36,586 bases of DNA from Entamoeba histolytica HM-1:IMSS (taxonomy: Eukaryota > Evosea > Mastigamoebida > Endamoebidae): positions 1-36,586 of the forward strand of contig NW_001915024.1 of assembly GCF_000208925.1 (NCBI RefSeq), read 5' to 3'. The notes under the pieces are model-generated. The model searched no databases, was not told the origin of the DNA, and saw only the letters and a list, made by a program, of their open reading frames with translations. A program made the translations under genes and the position numbers. Shown piece by piece: positions 9,196 to 16,565 of this stretch. Position 1 is the stretch's first letter. Every line of letters starts with the position of its first letter.

Positions 9196-10998
9196 ATGTT
9201 ATCACGCTCATCATTACACTTTTCATCACAAAGTTGGAGAAAATCAACAACCCAATTACCTTCTTCATCTATCTCTCCACCAGTAGAAATAGATATTCCA
9301 GGAGAAGTACCTTTTGAAGATGTATTTGAAAAACTTATGGAATCATTTGCTAAACAATATTGTATGCCTTATGTAGCTGTTGACAAAATTATTAATTCAA
9401 AAGAAGTTAATTCATCATTGGAAATAAAAAAATTACTAAGTAATAAAATAGGATTACAGTCTGTTGTTACTTGTTTAGAGCATGAATTTACTTTAGTTAT
9501 TCCACATAGAACTTTGACACTAACACCAGAATTTCTTTTAACTCATATGATAAAAAAAAATCCAAATGATAATAATTTTGTTACATTAAATGGTTTATAT
9601 GGAAAAATTACTGATGGTACAATTGCATTATATGCGAATCAAAAACCATTAAATCCATGGAAGACAATGCCAGATATTTTTTATGCATTCCCAAAACATT
9701 TTTATGATAACTTAGAAAGTAATGAAATCTTGTTACGAAGGTCAAAAGAAATTTCAGTAATCTCAAATGATTCATTACAATCTCCCTTTGGAGAAATGCC
9801 AATCCTTTTTATAGAAACACCATTAATTTTCGATGGTTGTTCTTGGGGGTGGGTAGGTGATGGTCTTCAACCTGGATTTTTATGGATGGAATGTCCAACT
9901 ATAAAACCACGTACATTTGATAGTATCTCTAAAACTGAAATAGAAATTAACACTGTCGAACCAAAATGGTTTATTCCTCCAACTGAACCAGAAGAACATA
10001 GTGGAAACTTATTTTTAGAACGACTTTCTAATCAAAAATCATTATCTATCAGAAATTCATTTGAAACGGCATTCAAACAATTTTCAAATATATCTTCTAC
10101 ATTAAAACTAAATGAAAAGGCAGTATTTCTTAAACAATTAATCAATGGAGCAAGAGGCAAAATACAAAAACATGAATTATGGAAAGCTGATTTTAAAACT
10201 TATGAACAAAACATAATTAATTGTATTGAAACAATTTTTACTTGTTCATTATTCGAATCTCTTTGGCCTCCAAGTTATGAGGACAATCCAAAAGAAGAAA
10301 CTCCTATTGAATGTCGTGAAAAAGATAAAAAGTTAGAAGATTTTATTTTAATGAGACAATTTATTCAAGTAGAAAATATTGCACTTGGTTTTTTGAAAAA
10401 ATATGAACAAAGTATATTAAAAGAATGTGGAGCATTAATTAGAAATGTTAATATGAAACGATCACCTATAGAAAAAGCAAAAATTCTAAGAGACGCATAT
10501 TGTGTAATTGAAAATATTGTGAAACAATTAATAAAACTGAATGATAATGAAATTGTAACAAAAACACTTGCTTATATTTTACTAAAAGAAAATATTCAAT
10601 TTATTCCAACAAACATTTGTTTTATAAAATTATTTCATATGAATTCTACGGATTGGATTATTGACATTGTAGAAAAATATGATCGTGCAGTTTTATTTTT
10701 ATTAACACTAGGACAAGAAAAAGTTCTTCTTCCAAAAGAAGATTATAATATGTTATTTTCTAAGGCTAAAAGAAAAGCACAAAATCCTTTAAGTCTATCT
10801 GATTATTATTCAGAAATTCCTATTCATTTTGATAAGAAGAAAATAATTCCAAAATTAACTGAAATGAAACCTGAAGATTTAACTGATGAAGATTTAGATA
10901 TTTTATTAAAAGAATTTAAAATAGCAATGAAAGAAAATAGAGAATTGCATAGTAAGTTAGATGATTTAAAAAAGAAACAACAAAAAGAATTAAATTAA
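9196..10998 (+). CDS. VPS9-domain-like protein, probable Rab5-family exchange factor
   Basis: This encodes 600 aa without introns. The N-terminal ~30 residues are Ser-rich, and 35-330 is a large unrecognised region (PFEDVFEKLMESFAKQY ... WGWVGDGLQPGFLWMECP). A VPS9-like region spans about 340-520: a helical lead-in (LWKADFKTYEQNI, CSLFESLWPP), then MKRSPIEKAKILRDAYCVIE and KTLAYILLKENIQFIPTNI. The latter two match the VPS9 signatures SPxEKLxCI and the ADEFLPxLxYVxxKAN helix in spacing, though several usual residues differ. The C terminus (about 565-600) is Glu/Lys-rich and predicted coiled coil. VPS9 domains activate Rab5/Rab21 GTPases at early endosomes. The gene diverges from the ABHD-like gene (212 bp between ATGs) and converges on NF-YA. 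Confidence 0.68.
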   Translation: MLSRSSLHFSSQSWRKSTTQLPSSSISPPVEIDIPGEVPFEDVFEKLMESFAKQYCMPYVAVDKIINSKEVNSSLEIKKLLSNKIGLQSVVTCLEHEFTLVIPHRTLTLTPEFLLTHMIKKNPNDNNFVTLNGLYGKITDGTIALYANQKPLNPWKTMPDIFYAFPKHFYDNLESNEILLRRSKEISVISNDSLQSPFGEMPILFIETPLIFDGCSWGWVGDGLQPGFLWMECPTIKPRTFDSISKTEIEINTVEPKWFIPPTEPEEHSGNLFLERLSNQKSLSIRNSFETAFKQFSNISSTLKLNEKAVFLKQLINGARGKIQKHELWKADFKTYEQNIINCIETIFTCSLFESLWPPSYEDNPKEETPIECREKDKKLEDFILMRQFIQVENIALGFLKKYEQSILKECGALIRNVNMKRSPIEKAKILRDAYCVIENIVKQLIKLNDNEIVTKTLAYILLKENIQFIPTNICFIKLFHMNSTDWIIDIVEKYDRAVLFLLTLGQEKVLLPKEDYNMLFSKAKRKAQNPLSLSDYYSEIPIHFDKKKIIPKLTEMKPEDLTDEDLDILLKEFKIAMKENRELHSKLDDLKKKQQKELN

Positions 10999-11083
10999 TT
11001 TTTTACCCTGTTCTTATTTTATTTTACTTTTAATATGAAAAAGAAGTATAAAACAAAGAAGATTCAATTACATGGTTGAATGA

Positions 11084-11744
11084 TTAAGGATGAATGTTGA
11101 GATCTTTTAACTGTACTGGAATATTATTAGTTTCATATGAAATGGTTGGTGTTTGTGTAATACCTGAGTTTAATTGAACTGATTGTATAGACTCAATAGG
11201 AGAAATAGCAGGATTGTCTGAACCAATTAAAGTAGTTTCAATTAATTGTTGAGGAGAAGTAGTGTTAGAAACTTGAGACTGTTCAATTTTCTTTTTACTA
11301 CAAAACCTTCCACCTTCTCCCCTTTGTCTGTTCATTGCATGAAGATGCCTAGACTCATATTTAAACTATTTATTAACTTTAATATTTTTGTTATTAATCA
11401 TTAAATTTGTATATTGGGTCTTAATACTCCTATTGGTGGAATATTCAAACTGATAGAAAAAGACAAACTTTCTGTTTGTTTGATGAAGAAATACTCCGAA
11501 ATTGTAATGCACGTCGTTCATTTCTTCTCTTCATTATTCGGTTATATTGTTTGTCATTTACAAAAATGTATTTCTTTTCTGCATCACTTGCTGACCATTG
11601 AATTATATCGTTAGGAAAGCCAGTGAAAGTTTGTTGTTTAGAATAACTTGAAACGTAACTCGAAGGTAATAAGTTCCACTGAAAATTTCTTGGTTGTTGA
11701 GGTTGAGTTATCTCCAACGAAGTATTATTGACAGATGCACACAT
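11084..11744 (-). CDS. NF-YA / HAP2 CCAAT-binding transcription factor subunit, one intron
   Basis: The exons are 11469-11744 and 11084-11365 around a 103 bp intron (GTTTGT...TAG, phase 0), giving 185 aa. Residues 59-82 (KYIFVNDKQYNRIMKRRNER) form the NF-YB/NF-YC association helix. After a short linker and the splice site, residues 93-113 (FKYESRHLHAMNRQRGEGGR) form the DNA-contacting segment, nearly identical to the universal NF-YA sequence. NF-YA joins the histone-fold dimer NF-YB/NF-YC and inserts into the minor groove at CCAAT. N- and C-terminal parts are Gln/Ser/Thr-rich. The linker between helix and DNA-binding segment carries Ser/Asn instead of the usual Glu/Lys-rich stretch. A CCAAT box lies 53 bp upstream of the ATG. 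The stops of this gene and the VPS9-like gene are 85 bp apart. Confidence 0.95.
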
Positions 11745-11796
11745 AACAATCTCGAGTTTTTAGTTACACTATTTATAGCATTAAGGGTTTTGAATT

Positions 11797-11805
11797 TGAT
11801 TGGTT
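11797..11805 (-). promoter_or_regulatory. CCAAT box upstream of the NF-YA gene
   Basis: The minus strand reads AACCAATCA, an exact match to the NF-Y consensus (RRCCAATSR), 53 bp upstream of the NF-YA start codon and in the same orientation. NF-Y sites commonly lie 50-100 bp upstream of transcription starts, so autoregulation is plausible but not shown. Confidence 0.5.
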
Positions 11806-11945
11806 ATTTTTTTCATTTTTGTAAATAGACTAAAATAATGAAAAAAAACGGGAATTTAAATATTTTTGGATAAACTTATAAAAATATAACTTTAAAAAAT
11901 AAATTATCTTAGTAAAAAAATAAGTGAATTAGAGTATAAATATCA

Positions 11946-12476
11946 TCATTGAAAAGATTTTATAAACATTTCAACTGCTTGAGATATACTTTGCAATCCA
12001 AATAATGAAGGGTCAAGTGACTTAATGTCAACCCACTTTAACTCAGAAATATCATCTTTTCCTTTAACTAAACTATTGGAGACTGTACATTTAAAAAATA
12101 TATCCATAGTTGAAACTTTGAAGCCACTGAAAATATATTCATTTGGTAAACTAAACAGATATTTTAATTGTTTTACTTCTAACTGAAGTCCTGTTTCTTC
12201 TTCAATTTCCCTTATTGCAGCAGTTTCTGCATTTTCCCCAAAATCAACAAATCCTCCTGGTAAATCTAAAGTATTTTTTGCTGGTTCAAATGCCCGTTTT
12301 CCTACAAGTAATTCACCACATTCATTAAGAATAAATACACCAACAGCAGCTGCTGGATTATAGAAGTAATGAAATCCACACAATGAACATTTCTTAGATT
12401 TAAATGTTTCCACCAAAAATTGGTTGTTTCCACATTTGGGGCAATACTTAAAAGAGTCTAATGGATGATGTTCCAT
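11946..12476 (-). CDS. Nudix hydrolase with N-terminal zinc ribbon
   Basis: This encodes 176 aa. A zinc-ribbon-like Cys quartet lies at C12, C15, C30 and C33 (CPKCG, CSLCG). The Nudix domain covers about 41-170 with a perfect Nudix box: G75 x5 E81 x7 R89-E90-I91-x-E93-E94-x-G96-L97. Nudix enzymes cleave nucleoside diphosphates linked to another moiety, using the box Glu residues to hold Mg2+. A zinc ribbon ahead of the Nudix fold is reminiscent of NudC-type NADH pyrophosphatases and of many bacterial ADP-ribose-type enzymes, but the SQPWPFPxS motif of NudC is absent, so the substrate is open. The style is bacterial-like and transfer is possible, although base composition matches its neighbours. 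Confidence 0.9.
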   Translation of the reverse strand: MEHHPLDSFKYCPKCGNNQFLVETFKSKKCSLCGFHYFYNPAAAVGVFILNECGELLVGKRAFEPAKNTLDLPGGFVDFGENAETAAIREIEEETGLQLEVKQLKYLFSLPNEYIFSGFKVSTMDIFFKCTVSNSLVKGKDDISELKWVDIKSLDPSLFGLQSISQAVEMFIKSFQ

Positions 12477-12677
12477 TTATCTGTTATAAATATCAGTTGT
12501 CTTTTTTTTGTTTTTCTTCTCTTTTGAAATAAAATAGCAAAAAAGATGAATTAGTATGTCTTTTATATTAATAATATCTTCCTATTAAAAAGTTGATATA
12601 ATATTATTTGATAAAAAACATAGTCTCAATATTATCTATATTGTTATATTTTGACAACATTTATTAAAACAATTTTT

Positions 12678-12709
12678 TAATTATAAAATATTTTATTTAT
12701 TTTCTTTTA
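12678..12709. repeat. Direct repeat copy 1 (32 bp)
   Basis: This sequence recurs exactly at 12803-12834, 125 bp downstream, in the same orientation. It is pure A/T apart from one C and starts TAATTATAAAATATTTTATT. Exact identity over 32 bp is more than AT-richness alone easily explains, and suggests a local duplication or a bracketing element. Confidence 0.8.
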
Positions 12710-12735
12710 CAAATAACTTACTCTTTTAAAAAACA

Positions 12736-12773
12736 AGCTCAGGGATGTGATTAGTCTCTGCTGAACAAGGAAG
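12736..12773. other. GC-contrast island between the direct repeats
   Basis: This 38 bp stretch has 18 G/C, about 47%, inside DNA with roughly 20% GC, and lies between the two 32 bp repeats. It includes AGCTCAGGGATGTGATTAGT followed by a CTCTGCTGAAC segment. A CTGA (snoRNA box D-like) is present at 12761-12764, but no good box C pairs with it, and no tRNA or spliceosomal RNA core is recognised. It may be an uncharacterised small RNA, a protein-binding site or a relic. Confidence 0.35.
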
Positions 12774-12802
12774 AATAGATGAAAATTCCTTTAACATTTA
12801 AT

Positions 12803-12834
12803 TAATTATAAAATATTTTATTTATTTTCTTTTA
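12803..12834. repeat. Direct repeat copy 2 (32 bp)
   Basis: This is the second exact copy of the repeat at 12678-12709. It is followed by TAAGTT, where copy 1 is followed by CAAATA, so identity stops sharply at the right end. Confidence 0.8.
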
Positions 12835-13094
12835 TAAGTTAAATAAGACAACAAAATATAAAAAATTCATTTACTCATTCATTTCTATAATACTATAAAA
12901 TAAAATATATCGTTTTTTTTAAGATAGTATTACAACAAATAAAGAGACAAATAGTCACGAAGTTCTCCAAATAATTAAAACCAATTTAAACAAAAATACA
13001 AGAATGAGTTGAAATTCAATTGAAGTATTTTAAAGTGTCTTTACAATTCACTTAAAAATCTACGAGAATCAATAGAAGTTAAATCTCTTCTTTT

Positions 13095-13123
13095 GATGAA
13101 CTTAAATATCAAAATTTATAAGT
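13095..13123 (+). promoter_or_regulatory. Entamoeba-type core promoter of the gene at 13124
   Basis: GATGAACT at 13095-13102 matches the Entamoeba GAAC box. It is followed by TTAAATATC (TATA-like, 13102-13110) and AAAATTTAT (Inr-like, compare AAAAATTCA, 13111-13119), just before the ATG. The 5' leader would be only a few bases, as is typical of the genus. Confidence 0.5.
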
Positions 13124-13408
13124 ATGCAGAATAATCAAATAGGTAACAAGGTATATTCATTTTTATCAGAAGAACTGTTTCAATTAGTAAGGTTAAACAA
13201 ATCTACTTTTCATTGTACCAAAAAAAGTAGTTCTTCAGAAACTCGTAAACCAAAAACCAAACAACCTAAACCTTCTCAATCTCTTCGTCTCACATACAAA
13301 AATTTAGAAACTATTAATAAAATTGGAAGTTATCAAAGAAATATGAGAATAGTTGAATGGGTTAAATCTTCTGAATATAAAAAATATCACTTTCCATCTC
13401 AATTGTAA
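13124..13408 (+). CDS. Small basic protein of unknown function
   Basis: This encodes 94 aa and I do not recognise it. It has a short helical N terminus (KVYSFLSEELFQLVRLNKST), then a Ser/Lys/Pro-rich basic stretch (residues 28-55, with KPKTKQPKPS), and a C-terminal segment rich in aromatic and basic residues (IGSYQRNMRIVEWVKSSEYK). There is no signal peptide, membrane segment or Cys cluster. A recognisable GAAC/TATA/Inr promoter directly precedes the ATG, which supports a real transcript. The basic linker would suit nucleic-acid or chromatin binding, but that is inference only. Confidence 0.65.
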   Translation: MQNNQIGNKVYSFLSEELFQLVRLNKSTFHCTKKSSSSETRKPKTKQPKPSQSLRLTYKNLETINKIGSYQRNMRIVEWVKSSEYKKYHFPSQL

Positions 13409-13696
13409 CTTAAAATACGATTTATTTATGTTTGTTTATGTTTCAAAGATTTCAATTAAAAAAATGTTTTCAATATCATTCGATTTAAAAGTTAAAATTA
13501 TAAATAAAAATTGACTATACCTCATTCTATTACTTTCTTTTATAAAATCTATTAATATATTTCTCAGTTTTGTATATACGTCAAAATATTTTTAAAAAAA
13601 TAATTCAACAAAAAGAATTTTTATTTTTATTTGGAAGAAAAGGATAACTAAAAAAATAACTGTAAAAAAAGTAGAATTGTGTTTCTTTCCTTATAT

Positions 13697-14611
13697 ATGA
13701 GTAGTTCCTTGTCTTTTACCCTACAAGAAATAATGACTATATCTCAATACCTAAAGACAACAGAAGATTTTATTAGATTGCAACTTGTCAAAAAATCATT
13801 TTCTTGTCTCACTGACATGTTTAAAGAAAATCCAATTTCTTCACCAATTTTTCGTTATATAACTACTCAAAACATCTATTCCAGAGACGACAGAATTATT
13901 CCTAATCTATCTTGTTATATTATTCATTACAAAGTAAGTTATAACGAATATCTTTTAATGAAGAAAGATAAATATTATTTCAAACATATTGAATATACAA
14001 AAAGTGATCGTGAAAAGACAAAAGGTAAAATCCCACAAGAAATTACTTGTATTGGAGAAAAATGTTTTTATAATTGTGATAGATTATCTACAATTAATAT
14101 TCCTGATTCTGTTACATCAATTGAATACTCTGGATTTAAGAATTGCTTGAGACTTACTTCTATTTGTCTTCCTTCTCGTTTATTGAAATTAAAGTCAAAT
14201 TGTTTTGAAAATTGTCAGTCTTTAAAGGTAATTTCATTCCCTTCAACCCTTACTTCAATTCCTGATGCTTGTTTATGGAAATGTTATTCATTAACTTCTA
14301 TTCAATTCCCTTCAAATTTGTCTTCCCTTGGAGTTAATTCATTATCTCAATGCACTTCTCTTATTTCATTTTCTTTACCACCTCATTTAGAGGTTATTGG
14401 TGATGCTGCATTTTGGGGTTGTTGTTCTATTAGACGAGTTTTATTCCCTTCATCAGTTACTTCAGTTGGAAATGGAGCATTTTGGTCTTGTGTAAATCTA
14501 TTCCAAGTGTCTGCCCCACTTCATTCTACTCCAATTAGGTATGGTGTTGGTTGTTTTAGAGGATGTAAAATACTATCACAAGTTGAAGGAGCCAAACAAA
14601 TAAATTGGTAA
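13697..14611 (+). CDS. BspA-type leucine-rich repeat protein
   Basis: This encodes 304 aa from the ATG at 13697. An 18-base upstream extension of the frame has no ATG and was excluded. The first ~40 residues (LQEIMTISQYLKTTEDFIRL) are the helical N-terminal lead typical of Entamoeba BspA-family proteins. From about residue 115 come some seven ~23-residue BspA-type (Treponema pallidum-type) LRRs of the form ITxIGxxCFxxCxxLxxIxI, for example INIPDSVTSIEYSGFKNC and LFPSSVTSVGNGAFWSC. The Cys at the end of each repeat and the FP(S)SL/VTSI strand are well kept. No signal peptide or anchor is seen. This is a large family in Entamoeba, and some members are surface or nuclear proteins; the role of this one is unknown. 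Confidence 0.92.
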   Translation: MSSSLSFTLQEIMTISQYLKTTEDFIRLQLVKKSFSCLTDMFKENPISSPIFRYITTQNIYSRDDRIIPNLSCYIIHYKVSYNEYLLMKKDKYYFKHIEYTKSDREKTKGKIPQEITCIGEKCFYNCDRLSTINIPDSVTSIEYSGFKNCLRLTSICLPSRLLKLKSNCFENCQSLKVISFPSTLTSIPDACLWKCYSLTSIQFPSNLSSLGVNSLSQCTSLISFSLPPHLEVIGDAAFWGCCSIRRVLFPSSVTSVGNGAFWSCVNLFQVSAPLHSTPIRYGVGCFRGCKILSQVEGAKQINW

Positions 14612-14750
14612 TGAATTTGTGTTTTATATATTTATTTTTTGGTATTTATAAGTATTTACAAAACCTAAAATTGATAAAAGAACAATAATATTATTATCAT
14701 AAAAAATAGTTTTAGAAAAAAAACTTAAAAAAAAAGTTCATTGGAAAGAA

Positions 14751-16418
14751 ATGAGTCAAAGTGTTGAAGTGGGGAATATTAACCAAATCCTTGTCATTGG
14801 TAAAAATAGTTTTTTAAGTATCAATTCAACTACTGTAACACTGTGGGATAGTAATACTGCTCAAAGCCTTAAAACTATTATGATTCCACCTGGAATTACT
14901 ATTGTTCAAGCAGTAAGTATTTCTCAAGAAAATGAATTTTCGTTATATGTTTTAACATCAAGTAAAACAATTATTCAATTTACTAAACCTACCTTTGATT
15001 ATTCAAAAGCTAAAGTTTATCAAAGTGGTTCTCCAGTTACTAAAATAGCTGTTATCGATATTAACACTTGTTTGATATCTAAACAAAATGAGATTGGTAC
15101 TGTCAATTTTAATAAAGAAGTTGTTGAATATACTGAATTATTTAAGGTAAAAGAAGAAGTTACAGCATTATTATACTCATCACCAAATATCTATTTAGCA
15201 ACAAAATTTGAACTATTTGTTTATTCAATGGAAGGAAAGGAAATAAAAAAGATAAGTTTTAGTGAAAGTGAAATCAAACAAGTTGTGTTAGGAAGAAAGA
15301 AAATTTTTGTGATTTGTGATAAAAAATTGATTTTAATAAATGAAGATTTGACAATTGCCCATGAGTTTATCGGAGATTTTTATGATTTAAGCGAAAATGA
15401 AGATTTTATTTTGGTTAGTGGTTCTAAACAAACAGAGCTCATTTCTAGTCAATATAATTCTGCTTTAAAAACATATAAAACTTCACAATGTTGTGGTATT
15501 AACAATAAAATTATTTTATATTCTAATAATCTATTAGAATTTATTGACTTACCAATGAAACCTACATTATCTGATTGCTTAAAACATATCAGTAATGGAC
15601 AAACTTCTATTGAATGTGATGTGAATAATTTTGTTGGAAGTGCAAGTGGAGAATATCAAAATGAAGTTTTAAATGAGGAAAATGGAGATGTATTACCTAA
15701 TTTTGATGTTCCAAGTGATGAAGATTTTATTGAAAGAATTGAGAGTGCTATCAAAATGAATGGTAATTTAAGATGGAATTTGTGGGATGAAGTTCATAAA
15801 AGAATTCAAGAGAAAAAGTGTTCAACTGACGTGTATTGGAGTATTATTCTTAAATTAATTATTTATGACCTTATAAGAGATTATACTGATTTGTTATTAT
15901 TATTAATTCATGAAAACAATTTAAATTATATTGACTACATTATTCAAAGAGATAACGTTACTGTTACAGAAGTACCTCTTCTTTCACTTCTCCGTATAAC
16001 AGTTAAAATGAATCTCAACCAAATAGAATTTAAAAATAAGGATACTTTTATTTTGCATGTGTTTGATAGGGAAATTAATGCACAAACTGCACCTAAAATG
16101 TTATCTCAATTAAATCCAAATGAAGTAATGAATATATTAAAATATCTCATTCAACAATTTGAATCAAATACTCCAATTTCTCAACAACGAATTCTAAACT
16201 GGTTAATGGCTTTCTTTGACGCTCATATCACTCTCTTAATTACTGATCAACAATTCACTGCTCCATTAAAACAATTATTTGCTATTCTTCAAAAAGAAAT
16301 TCAACTCTCAGAAAATTGTGAAGCTCTCAAACCATATATCGAGCAAATCAAGTTTAACTTACCATTACCAACAGTTAATACTGATGAATATGTCGTTATT
16401 GATTTATTATACCAATAA
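14751..16418 (+). CDS. WD-repeat protein with Utp12 domain, UTP5/WDR43-like
   Basis: This encodes 555 aa. The N-terminal ~270 residues have weak beta-propeller character: an opening blade (FLSINSTTVTLWDSNTAQSL) resembling a WD repeat, then recurrent beta-strand blades. An acidic linker at about 295-325 leads to a helical C-terminal domain. Residues about 430-545 (MLSQLNPNEVMNILKYLIQQ, then RILNWLMAFFDAHITLL and the PLKQLFAILQK helix) fit the Utp12 domain of small-subunit processome proteins. The architecture matches UTP5/WDR43, one of the t-UTP/UTP-A group that binds early pre-rRNA in the nucleolus. UTP4, UTP12 or UTP13 relatives are alternatives, but their propellers are longer. Confidence 0.72.
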   Translation: MSQSVEVGNINQILVIGKNSFLSINSTTVTLWDSNTAQSLKTIMIPPGITIVQAVSISQENEFSLYVLTSSKTIIQFTKPTFDYSKAKVYQSGSPVTKIAVIDINTCLISKQNEIGTVNFNKEVVEYTELFKVKEEVTALLYSSPNIYLATKFELFVYSMEGKEIKKISFSESEIKQVVLGRKKIFVICDKKLILINEDLTIAHEFIGDFYDLSENEDFILVSGSKQTELISSQYNSALKTYKTSQCCGINNKIILYSNNLLEFIDLPMKPTLSDCLKHISNGQTSIECDVNNFVGSASGEYQNEVLNEENGDVLPNFDVPSDEDFIERIESAIKMNGNLRWNLWDEVHKRIQEKKCSTDVYWSIILKLIIYDLIRDYTDLLLLLIHENNLNYIDYIIQRDNVTVTEVPLLSLLRITVKMNLNQIEFKNKDTFILHVFDREINAQTAPKMLSQLNPNEVMNILKYLIQQFESNTPISQQRILNWLMAFFDAHITLLITDQQFTAPLKQLFAILQKEIQLSENCEALKPYIEQIKFNLPLPTVNTDEYVVIDLLYQ

Positions 16419-16565
16419 CATAATTTGATTGAAATGATAAATTTTGTTATTGATTAAAATATTTTTTATTGTTATATAAAACCAAATTTTTTAAGAAGAA
16501 AAAAGGAAAAATAAAAAATATTTTACAAAGAAAGGAAAAAAGGAAAATTATTAGTTCTGAAGGGA

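Larger units (their letters stand above)
12477..13123. other. Long intergenic region between Nudix and small basic protein genes
   Basis: These 647 bp hold no credible open reading frame. They contain a 32 bp direct repeat, a GC-richer island and, at the right edge, the promoter of the downstream gene, each listed separately. The rest is A/T tracts. Confidence 0.6.
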
